Source: Vitellaria paradoxa
Taxonomy: Eukaryota > Streptophyta > Magnoliopsida > Ericales > Sapotaceae
Length of the DNA: 64,000 bases
Assembly: GCA_019916065.1 (NCBI GenBank)
Contig: CM034243.1
Location: 4,092,001 to 4,156,000, forward strand
Direction: 5' to 3'
Both the position numbers and the translations under genes were made by a program. Positions 26,001 to 36,300 of this stretch are shown here, piece by piece. The notes under the pieces were generated by a model that did not search any database, was not told the origin of the DNA, and saw only the letters and a program-made list of their open reading frames with translations. Position 1 is the first letter of the stretch, and every line of letters begins with the position of its first letter.

Positions 26001-29000
26001 TTGTTAAATTGTTGAATTGAATTATTATTCAATCATTTTTTTACCTGACGCGGGTACTTGCACCACATGCTTGAGGAATTCCCCCCCCCCCCCCCCAAAA
26101 AAAAAAGCTTTGTTTGAGGGAGTCTCTAGTCGAGCTCTTCACTGTCCAACACAAGCCATACTTTCCAATGATCAAGTGAGAAGCAATCTTGTGAAGCCTG
26201 GGTTGGAACCAGGACCCAGGAACCTGCTTATTTGAGGTACTTGTCCTTCCCTCAAGGGGCCTTTGCCTCAGCTTACCAAAAGAGGGAGTCCCCCCAAAAT
26301 ATAATCCAATGCCAAGAAGACACATGGGCGATTGGGAGCATCTAGTCTTTGTCATGTCATATGCTCCAGCTATGATGTGAGGCCACGCTGTCAATCATGC
26401 TCCATGTTGGACCGCTACTGTGGAGCATCATGTGACCTAGGTTCTTGGACCACTGGAGTGGAGCCTTAGGCCCTCATGTCACCTAGGCTCTTGGACCGCC
26501 AGAATGGAACCTCATGTCACCTAAGCTCCTCATTGCCAATCACAGTGAGCCTAGCACTCTAGGCTCAACATTATAAACATGAAGTTCCTTCACAGATTAA
26601 GAATTGGGGATACTCTATGGGGTATACTGTCACCTACTCTCCAGTTTATCTACAGTTTTGACTAGTAGAAATGTTGAAATCGACATCAATTAGAGTCACT
26701 AATAAAAAAGGGCAACCTAGTGCACAAGGCTCTTGCATTGTGGGGTTGGCGGGATCATATATACTCAACCTTAACTGCATGGATAGTGGTTGTTTCCAGT
26801 AAATAGCATCACAAGTACGTAATATAATTGATAGCTATGCCAATTATTTTGATGCAGCCTCTCTTGGTAGATTTAATTGGTGGGAGCAGGACCAGCAAGT
26901 GTTGCCATTTCATTTTCTGTATCAATTTTCTGCTTGGATTTAATGGAAATTTTGATTATAATTGGAAATGTTGAAGTTTTTTAGGAAAGTGTATGAATCC
27001 TTTTGGGAAACAGCTGAACTTGTCTAAATATTCATGGAAGAACAGTTTTGGTAGGTTCTATTTCCATAGTGGACCCTTGCACTATTGGCTTGTGATAACA
27101 TTAATCTTGGAAAGAAGTTCGACTGTCATAATCAAATATAATTTCCCTTTTTATGGTTCAGGCTTCAGGTTTAATGCAAATTCTTTTGATTTACATCCTC
27201 ACTGGTTTGTTCATCTTGGTCTGCAGGTCTTTTTAGCAATCATGGGCCACTTTATTTTGTTAATACAAAAATTTATTTTTCAAAGATGGGTCTGGCCTGC
27301 CATATTGCGAAGATCCACAGTGAGGTATTTTTTTTGTGGATAAAGTACAAAAATCACTCCTGTAGTTTACCTTCTGTGTCACTTTAGTTGCTTACGTTTC
27401 AATCATAACAGTCAAATCTCTACACTTTTAGTCAAGCAATGATCTTAGTCAAGCAATGATCTGGTCCCTCCATTAGCAATCCGTTATATGCAACCGTTAG
27501 GCTAAAGGTAAAATAGTAACTTTGCATTCCATCTTCCCTAAACCCACTGTACAGATCAATTTCTGCCCTAATTTGGGTTCCACAATCATTGCTCCGACAT
27601 TAATAAAAGTTTGTCGGGTTGTTTGTGAAATTTGTCAACAAACCTAACATAGTTCTCACTTACGAAGTTGAAACAGAATATTTTTATGATGAAACTTCTG
27701 AATCATTGAACTCGAGTCGAACTGGAGCACGGTTTGTGATTGTGGGCAAACTTAGCAAGATGAGGACTTCATGGACTAATATGAATCTAGGAAAAAGAAA
27801 ATCATCAATTTGACAACACATACAAAAACACAAACACAAAAGAAAAAATAAATAAATAAACTTAAATATATACAAATATATATATATATATTCATATCAA
27901 ACTTCACGAAAATACTTCATATTTTTGACAACCAAAGAATCTTCTTTCTAGATTCGTATTAGTCCATGAAATCCTCATCTTGCAAGGTTGACTTGTGCTC
28001 TAGTTCGGCTTTCAATGATTCAAAAGTTTCATCACAGAAATCTTCCATTTCAACTATGTAAGTGAGAACGATGTTAGGTTTGTTGACAAATTTCACAAAC
28101 AACCCAACAAACTTAGATCAATGTTGGAGCAACGATTGTGGAACTCAGATTAATCGATCTGTATAGTGGGTTTGGAGAAGATGGAATGCAAAATTATTAT
28201 TTTACCCTCAACCTAACGGCTGTGTATAATAGATTGTTGATGGAGGGACCAGATTGCTACTTGACTAAAAGTGCAGGGATTTGATTATTACAATTGAAAC
28301 GTGAGGGACTAAAATGATACTAAGAGTAAACTATAGAGATGGTTTTTATATTTTACTCTTTTTTTGTTGTTTCACATTGTTTGTGACCCTATGCCCTAGA
28401 TGTTCTATAATAAACATTAAATGTTCAGGCTTCAGTTGAGAAAAATGCCAGAGAGATAAAAGAGTACATTGAGGAGATCTATTGGGGTTCCAGGAAACGT
28501 ATCATGCTTCTTGGACATAGCAAAGGGGGAGTAGATGCTGCGGCTGCTTTATCCATGTGTTGGACTGATTTGAAAGATAAGGTTGCTGGGTTGGCATTAG
28601 CACAGAGTCCATACGGTGGTAGCCCAATAGCTTCAGATATCCTGAGAGAAGGACAGATTGGGGATTACGTTAATGTACGGAAACTAATGGAGATCCTAAT
28701 CTGTAAAGTAATTAAGGTACAAATCATTTGCATTGATTCTATACCGTGTTATTCATGGGATCATATTCTTGCTTGTAGTGTATTGAAATGCTTTGTAGAC
28801 TTGTAGTTTAGTGGTCCTTGAAACAAGAAAGGACTAACAACTGTCAAAGCTACAAGTATGCCATTAGCAAGGTTGTGGGCCCCAACCCCAACCCCAACCC
28901 CAACCCCACCCCCACCCGCCCCCCTCCCCCCAAAAAAAAAGTGCTTTGTAGACTTGTAGTTTAGTGGCCCTTGAAACAAGAAAGGACTAACAACTGTCAA

Positions 29001-29734
29001 AGCTACAAGTTTGCCATTGGCAGGGCTGTGGGCCTCAACCCCAATCCCCCACCCCCCCACCCAAAAAAAGGCCATGCCTCCACCCCCGCTTCCTGATAAT
29101 TTGGAAAGCCAAATGTAAAAAATTCAATGATCAGGCATGCCACCATTTGCATTATTGCTTGGTGTCTGATTGATGGCTTGCTCCTTTCATGTGAATAATC
29201 TATTTGACACGAGACAACATTCTAATTTGAACAGCTGTTTTGAAGGGTGACATGCAAGCTTTAGAAGACCTGACTTATGAGAAGAGGAAGGAATTCTTGA
29301 GGAAATACCATTTGCCAAGAGAACTCCCTGTTGTTTCCTTCCACACCGAGGCCAGCATTTCTCCTGCAGTGCTGGCCACTTTATCTCGGGTTGCACACGC
29401 AGAGCTACCTATGGTTACCTCGCTGTCAGCTGGGCAACCAGCCATGCTCCCAGTGGTAGTGCCCCTGGGTGCTGCAATGGCTGCATGTGCCCAGCTACTT
29501 CAGGTAAGGTATGGAGAGAGGAGTGATGGCCTTGTAACTTGTTGTGATGCAGAGGTACCTGGTTCGGTTGTGGTACGGCCAAAGCGCAAACTAGACCACG
29601 CTTGGATGGTTTATTCATCATTGAATGATGATCCTTCTGAAGCAGATGCTTCTCAAGTTTGTGAAGCTCTCTTGTCACTGCTCATGGAAGTTGGACAGAA
29701 GAAAATGCATGAGCTAACCAGGAAAGACGAATGA
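20815..29734 (+). CDS. Alpha/beta-hydrolase superfamily protein (lipase/esterase-like), substrate unknown
   Basis: Eight coding exons join in frame: 20815-20862, 21856-22003, 23406-23661, 25486-25614, 25702-25751, 27227-27324, 28429-28716, 29246-29734 (TGA). They give 501 aa. No signal peptide is evident. A Ser/Asp-rich, probably disordered stretch (about 65-150) precedes the hydrolase fold. The fold shows YLLIPGLFSNHGP, fitting an oxyanion-hole loop, then the nucleophile elbow GHSKGG with Ser274. Late candidates for the acid and base are the SDGLVTCCDAE region (Asp433 or Asp440) and LDHAW (His457). I recognise the superfamily, not the gene. The last exon uses acceptor GAAG at 29245, because the CAG 11 bases upstream would bring an in-frame TGA. 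The last exon carries about a third of the protein. A Mutator-like fold-back lies in the intron before the GHSKGG exon. Confidence 0.85.
22211..22470. repeat. Imperfect direct duplication, period ~138 bp
   Basis: Text starting TATTTTCATACTTATATC at 22211 recurs at 22349 and continues in parallel through ACTAGGGGT and TTCAGTTTGG. It lies in the hydrolase intron after exon 2. Confidence 0.75.
23021..23050. repeat. TC dinucleotide microsatellite
   Basis: About 14 TC units in a hydrolase intron. Confidence 0.9.
23662..25485 (+). other. Hydrolase intron 4 (between coding exons 3 and 4) with repeat debris
   Basis: No exon seen. It contains a T12 run followed by G-rich text at 23997-24060 and an 18-bp direct repeat (TGTGGGCCAGGTAAAAG) near 25236-25270. 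At 25320-25365, read on the minus strand, is an L1-type 3' tail (GGCATTTCCTTAATACC). Part of 24200-25200 may be degraded transposon, but no protein is readable. Confidence 0.5.
26081..26106. repeat. C16-A10 homopolymer junction
   Basis: Sixteen C are followed directly by ten A in a hydrolase intron; one of the repeated poly(C)/poly(A) blocks in the window. Confidence 0.9.
27338..28358. mobile_element. Mutator-like fold-back element, 1,021 bp, with 9-bp target duplication
   Basis: The 5' end GGATAAAGTACAAAAATCACT and the 3' end read on the other strand (GAGTAAAATATAAAAACCATC) begin a long inverted repeat. The two arms, roughly 450-480 bp each, face each other around an A/T-rich centre near 27820-27930. 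Shared arm text includes GTGAAATTTGTCAACAAACC and TTTTAGTCAAG. The 9-bp sequence TTTTTTTGT flanks both sides (27329-27337 and 28359-28367), the usual length for Mutator-like elements. No transposase is present. Inserted 13 bp after the donor of a hydrolase exon. Confidence 0.85.
28787..29068. repeat. Tandem duplication of ~152 bp carrying CCAACC-type C-rich tracts
   Basis: GCTTTGTAGACTTGTAGTTT occurs at about 28790 and again at about 28942, followed by nearly the same text up to a C-rich stretch. Copy one has about five CCAACC units and then C- and A-runs; copy two has a shorter CCCCAATCCCCC version. It lies in the last hydrolase intron. Confidence 0.85.
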
Positions 29735-30659
29735 GACCCGTGTAATACTTTCCACTTTGCAATCATGTATTCATTTTTTTTCTTCTTTTTGTTTTTTACC
29801 TACAAATTTGTCAGAGATAGCTTGTGCTTACAGTGTAGGCTTTGATCATGATGTAGCTTGCTTCTTTAATTTTTCTAATGTACAGAGTTATTTTGTGCAG
29901 TTGTACATATATACATCCTCATTAATTTCATCTGTCGTTGACGAGAGTTAGAACATTATGGTGGCTGTGCTCTCAAGAAAATTTTACCGGAAAGAAATTA
30001 AATTTTGAGGAGAGATCATAATGCTTGGTGAAGTGTCTAAACTATGTAAATCATTGTTTTTTTATTTTATTTTTATTTATTTATTTATTTTTAAGGGTAG
30101 AGTTCCTATTCAATCACTGCCATTGGTAAATGGTTGCAGTTAGGTGTAGGTATTGGTTTGAGATGTTTCACCTTCACCAGTAGAAGGGATTGAACTGGGT
30201 TTAAGGTTGATGTTGCTAATGTGATAAGTCTTCTACGGTTTCCACTTTCCATCATTTTTTTAACTTAATCTTGCTACTTTTTAAAAGCCAGATTGTGATA
30301 GGGTTACAGGTGATGGTGCTCAAAGAATCCATCTCGAGTCTATGCAGCGAGAGCAGGAGCTTGAAGGGGACTTTTTATTGATGCTAGATTGTCAATTGAC
30401 ATGCATTAGTTGATGCATATTCCTCATTTATTTTAGGCTGTAGTGAGTAGTGTTTTATAAGGAAATTCATTGCTTAACATAAGAGTTTATCACTGGAGGA
30501 AATACTATTTTGTGTTTTTCCTTTTATTATATATTAAATATAAAAATTAAATAATATAAAGTATATAAATATAATAGCATTCGACAGTTCTATGCAAATA
30601 ATAATAATAATGAATAAATTAGAACCAACAAAAGTTAGAGAAATGTGTTTACTTTTGTA

Positions 30660-32260
30660 GCATTTTAAACACTTAACTAGGTGTATACACTGAGGACATT
30701 TTTAGTACATGGTGAAAAATTTGAGGGTAAAAATTTGTAGGAGATAATTGTTATATTGGTAATAGATACTGGAGTAAAATGTTTGTAATATTTATATTTT
30801 AAGATAGTAAATTTTATCTAGTAATACTATGTTTGAAATGTTAAAAATTTTGAAGGGGTAAAAGTTAATTGTATTTGGAATAAGGATAAATTAGTCAAGG
30901 TAAAAGTTAATATTTAATTTTATTAATTATAATAAAATAAATCATCATAATCATTGTTATGTGGATGATAATTAATTTTAATAAAATATATATTTTAAAA
31001 TAAAAATATTAATTATAAAAAAATAAATTTTCATAGATTAATATTTCAATGGTAATTAATTTTAACAGTTAATTAATATTTGTTAAATTTTTTTTTTATT
31101 TTGATAAAATAATTTAATAGAACAAATGATTTTAGTTTATTTAAATAAATTGTTGATTTTAATAAATTACTTAATACAATACTTAATCTAATAAATTATT
31201 ATTTATGAGACATAATTTTCATTTAATAAAATATTTTAATAAATAAATTACTTAATAAGTAATTATTATTTACTAAACATTAATTTTAACTCGAGAAAAT
31301 AAATAATTGTAGTCATAAATTAATATTTCAATAGTATTATTTTAATAAAATAAAATAACTTACTTTAATAATAAATTATTCTTTATTAAATATTTATTTT
31401 AATAAAATAATTTAATAATTAATTAATTTTAATTTGATTAAATAATTTACTATTTTATAATATTTATTATAATTATTTATAGGAAAGCATTGCTTTAGGT
31501 TTTATACGGGGATAAAGAAATATTTTTATGAGGTAATGAAAAAATGGTAAAATTTTTCCATTATCCTCCGTTGCTCACCCTCTAGAATAAAAATTTATCC
31601 ACGTATGGAAGTAATCGCTAAAACAGAGCAATTGCTACCTTTATCATCCAAAGTCCCAAATTGATGTAATGGAAGGTAAAAATTACCCTAGTAAAATTTA
31701 TTTTTCACTACTCTCAAAATAAACATCTCTTTAAGAAATGTTTGGTGCGAGATGAAAAATTTAGGATAAAAGATTACTAATTACAATTAACGAGGCAATA
31801 AATTTATGATATTTATATTTAGATTGAAAGAGTAAATATTAATTGCGTTTAGAATAATAGTATATTAAATAAGAGGTAAAAGCTAATATCTAATTTTAGT
31901 AAAATATTATAACAAAATAAATCATCATAAATAATTGTTATTTTAATAAATCAATTTTAATAATATATATTATTAAATATAATTTCAAATAAAAATATTA
32001 ACTATAAAAAATAAATTTATCATAGATTAATATTTCAATAGTAATCAATTTTAACAACGAATTATTATTTGTTAAAAATTATTTTTATTTCAATAAAATA
32101 TTTAATAAAACAAATAATTTTAGTTTATTTAAATAAACTATTAATTTTAATAAATTATATTAATACAATATATAATCTGGTAATTTATTATGTATGAGAA
32201 ATAATTATCATTTAATAAAATAAATTATTTTAATAAGTAATTATATATTTATTAGCAGCC
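30660..32260. repeat. Diverged direct duplication of an A/T-rich segment, offset ~980 bp
   Basis: Text around 30895-30960 (AAAGTTAATATTTAATTTTA and AAATAAATCATCATAAT) recurs around 31875-31940 in the same order. It is followed in both copies by matching TTAATATTTCAATAGTAAT and AATAATTTTAGTTTATTTAAA stretches. This could be two related A/T-rich elements rather than a segmental duplication. Confidence 0.55.
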
Positions 32261-32531
32261 GTTGGACAATAAAAAAAAAAAACAAAGGAATTGAAAAAAT
32301 TAATATTTGAACATTGTATAGAATAATTTAAAGAACATAATGAAAAATATTATTGAATAGGAAGCTTGTAAAATAAAAATATATTATTTTTTAAATATAT
32401 TTTAAAGAATCTAGTTGGTGGGGACAGGCCCCAACTTTGGGCCGCCGACTTGGACCCAAATATTTCACGTGATCCGCTGGCTGTTCTTGGGCCTTGTCGA
32501 TAAAAATTAGCGAATCACGGACTCACTGCTG

Positions 32532-32923
32532 GGTTCCAGGAGACTGCAGTGGAAGAATTCACTGCAGATGTTACAGTGAGTCAATCAACAGTCAAGATAT
32601 AATTATATTTTAATATGATGTATTTTTTTATATTATTCATTAATGATCTTTCAATTAGATTTTGTTTAACTTTTATTTTTATTTTAAATTTAATTTTATT
32701 ACATTGAATAAAGGCCACTAGTAATTACATTTTAATATAATGTGTCTTTTCATATTATTCATTAATGATCTTCTAATCAGATTTTGTTTAACTTTTATTT
32801 TTATTTTAAATTTAATTTTATTACATTGAATTAAGACCACTAAATTTAATGCAATTATATCTTGACCGTTGATTGATCTACTGTAGCCCCTGCAGTGAAT
32901 TCTCCCACTGCAGTCCATGTCAC
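32532..32923. mobile_element. Mutator-like MITE in the HUB1 promoter, ~392 bp, 10-bp target duplication
   Basis: The inverted ends share ACTGCAGTGG, GAATTCACTGCAG, CAATCAAC and GTCAAGATATAATT. The 10-bp sequence CTCACTGCTG flanks both sides (32522-32531 and 32924-32933). Inside, a 122-bp unit is tandemly repeated (from 32600 and from 32722). The right end lies about 400 bp before the HUB1 start codon. Assignment to Mutator-like elements rests on the duplication length. Confidence 0.8.
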
Positions 32924-33287
32924 CTCACTGCTGTACTTTCCACGTGACGTAACAACGGAAGTTAGGAGTTGGACATTTTTAATGACGAAAACACCCTCGT
33001 GACATTGCTCAAATGCCTATTTCATCCGGTTTCTCCCTCCTCTGAAGTCTAAGCGAAACAAAACAAAATGGCTCCAAAGATGAATTCGCCAGTTGTAAAG
33101 CGAGCGAGTAGAGCGAGAGAGGCGGAGCCCATAATGGCTGCAAATTCTACTAGTACCTTGCAATACCTGAAAACCTCTCTGTGTTTCGACGCAGATGATA
33201 ATTGGATTGTCCCAATCTAGAATTAGGGTTCTCAAGATCATATATATATTTTCTTACGTAGGGTTTTTCCGACGGTGAACTATTTTT

Positions 33288-33324
33288 ATGTGACTGAATG
33301 GTGGTGGGGAGAGAGGATTTTTAG
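33288..33324 (+). promoter_or_regulatory. Two upstream ORFs in the HUB1 leader
   Basis: An ATG at 33288 is followed at once by TGA (a start-stop uORF). A second ATG at 33298 encodes eight codons and stops at 33322-33324, 7 bp before the main ATG at 33332. If the leader is unspliced here, scanning ribosomes meet both first. Their effect on HUB1 output is inferred. Confidence 0.55.
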
Positions 33325-33331
33325 GTTTCTA

Positions 33332-36300
33332 ATGGAGGGCACAGGTGAACCAGACCGGAAACGGCGTCGGTTTGGCCCCATCTCACCGACTGCGGCTGCT
33401 GTCAACAAACAGCCCTTCTCGCCCTTATCCGAAGACAAAAAGGTTGATAATTTTCTTTTCTACGTGCTTTTGTTAGGATATATTATATATATTTTGATAG
33501 ACACTGTAGTTCTTCAATTTTATTGTCTACATGTTAGGGTGCCTGAATTTATCGATCTACTGACTTTGATAAAAATTTTCAACATTTGTTAATTTTAAAA
33601 ATAGAATGTGTAGATATTTTCGTTCAATTCTATCATTTATTTTACCATATAAAAAATACACCACCATCACTCTCGAGCTTATTCTCCATTCATACCAAAC
33701 ACGATTATGCTTACCTTCACATTCCTTCCGTTGCCACCCTCAACCTTGCCTCATTCTCATTGCCAACCACATGTACCCTTAGGTTATGTTTGGTATGTGA
33801 GAATGGAATGAAATAAAATGGAATAAGAGGTGGAAATGGAATCCATCCCACTCCTTTGTTTGGTTGTCAACATGAAAATAATGGGAGTGGAATAGACATT
33901 CAAAATTTTGTAACTTGATTACATATTTTAAATATAATGAAATAAAATAAAATATAATAAAATTTACTAACATTAATTTTTTAAAAATTATAAAAATAAA
34001 TTTTATTTTCGGATTGAGAATTTGAGTAAAAAAGGGCCAAGGGGTAAAATGATCACTTTATAATTTAAGTTCAAATTAGTCTAAAATTTTTTTTAACTAT
34101 TAAGAAACATGTTAATAAATATTTTTTAATCTTTTGGAATGCCTAAAATATAAATTTAGCCCCAAAACGGGCTCAGGGGGCAAAATGGTCATTACATTGT
34201 CTGAATTCAGCTTGGGCTAAAATTTGTTTAGCTCTTAATAAATATGTCAAGGATATTTTTTAACCATTTGGTAGCTTGGAATGCAAATTTGTACAAAAAA
34301 GTGGCCCAAGATAAAATCATCATTTTATAATTTGAGTTCGAATTGAGATAAAATTTTATTAGTTGTTAAGAAACATATCAATAAATATCTTTTAAGCTTT
34401 TGGGAAGCCCAAAAAATACAGAATTGGGCAAAAAACGAACCTAGGGATAAAATGGTCATTTTACAACCTGAGTTTGGATCAGATTGAAAATTGCTTAGTT
34501 ATTAAGTAATGTGAATAAATGTTTTTATTACCCTTTCGGAAGCCTGAAATATGAATTTGAAATGAAAAAGGACCTAAGGGTAAAACAGTCATTTTATTGC
34601 CTGAGTTCGGATCTAGTTGGAAAATAAGATTAAGGGGTAAAATTGTCATTTTACAACCCGAGGGAGTAATTAACAGAAATTTTTTATTACAAAGTAGTTG
34701 TTTGTTTTTTATTTTTATTTTTTTTCAATTTTTGGATCAACTTTTGATTGCAATGAAATGGCTATTCCATCCCTTAAATTGTGGAATGCTTTTTTCGACT
34801 TCATGTGGGAATGGCTATTCCCATGGAATAGCATTCCGACTTAATTTTTTTATACCAAACATGAGAATAAACTAAAGTGGGAATGGATTCCATTTCATTC
34901 CATTTCATTTCCACGTACCAAACATAGCCTTAATGTTTATATTTATTCCCGCTTCATATAGTTTTCCCTTGATAAAATTAGTTAAATGTGGAATACAAAT
35001 ATCTAATATTCTTGAGAAGTATGGAAACAACTTAATTTTTTCAGTGTGTATGAAAGTGTTTTAGTAAGTTTTGATGAGTTTCTGAGTGCTTTAGCATGTT
35101 TCGGTAAAATCATTAAAATTTCAGAATTCCATAAAAGTTTCGAGTTAGTTATATTGGAAACGGCAAAGTTTCGACCGTTTCCGTGGAAACAAAATGAAAT
35201 TTTTGTTATCCATGGCAAACCTCTTCCAAGCATAGGTGTAGACTCCCAATCTTAAAATTTTCAAATTTGGTGGTTAGGTATTTGATTGAAGTGAGTGAAG
35301 AATTGTTAGATAATTTATTATTAGGGCAAAAATCTTTTTTATACACTTAATTTTTGTTGGATTTATCATTCTAATTTAGAAATATGTGGTTTAGATTATA
35401 TTGTCAATAAATTGAGGTGAATCCTTGATATCATATTATGGATTTTTTTCTATTGGCCTAAATCTTTAATCATTAAAATTGAAAGTTTTATACCTTTATT
35501 ATTACTTATTTTTCTTTAGTTTTAGTTTGAAAAATTTGACTTTGATTTTGATGAAACCTGAAATCTGTAAATTTGCAATTCTTTTACTTTCTTTGGTCAT
35601 TGCCACTTGTTTGTTGTCTGTTTACTGATCTTTGTTTGCTGTTGGATGCACTAGTTGATTATTCTATATGGAGCCCAATGCTTAACAACCCTCCCAAAAA
35701 AATAACGAAATGAAATCGGAACATGGATGAATAGAAATTTGCGTTAGCTTTATTTTGGAAAAAGAAGCCACATTGTTACAGTTTAAATTATATTTTTCAG
35801 TTGGAGGTGGACCAGTGGTAATATGTTGATGGACTAGAGATATGCAGCAGTTAAAATTACTAATTATCTGGAAGCTCAACTGATTGTTGAAGTATAACCT
35901 AGGGATGTGTAGTTGAAATTGTTATTAATCTGGAAGCTTGATTGAAATCTGGAAAGTAACTTTATGAAATAACTATTTATTTAGCTTACTTTGATGCTTG
36001 TAGTTGACTTATTTTGTCAGTCACTTTTGACATGATTATAGTTGTAGATTATAGTTATATCCAGATCATCTGAACTATTCATTACGTGGGAGTAGTAACT
36101 GTTCTTTTCACTATGAATTTGTTTACTACGCTTAAACTTTCAGTTTATTGTTTGGTTATTTTTATATATTAATTTGTTTTTTGGTTTGGGTGCTGTAGAT
36201 CGACGTTGCAGTGCTTCAGTATCAAAATCAAAAGCTTGTCCAAAAGCTAGAGACTCAGAAAGTTGAGCACATTGCTCTTGAGACTAATTTCTGTCAACTG

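Larger units (their letters stand above)
29735..33331. other. Intergenic region between the hydrolase and HUB1
   Basis: No gene seen. The first 250 bp are the hydrolase 3' UTR and end region. Positions 30500-32400 are extremely A/T-rich and contain two related halves. A Mutator-like MITE occupies 32532-32923. The HUB1 promoter and leader follow. Confidence 0.65.

Noticed and set aside
26116..26560. GGTTGGAACCAGGACCC text as a tRNA T-arm or SINE
   Set aside because: No cloverleaf, anticodon arm or A-box at the right distance was found.
28860..28925. CCAACCCC units as an interstitial telomere repeat
   Set aside because: The plant telomere unit is CCCTAAA; these units lack TAAA and lie inside a local tandem duplication.
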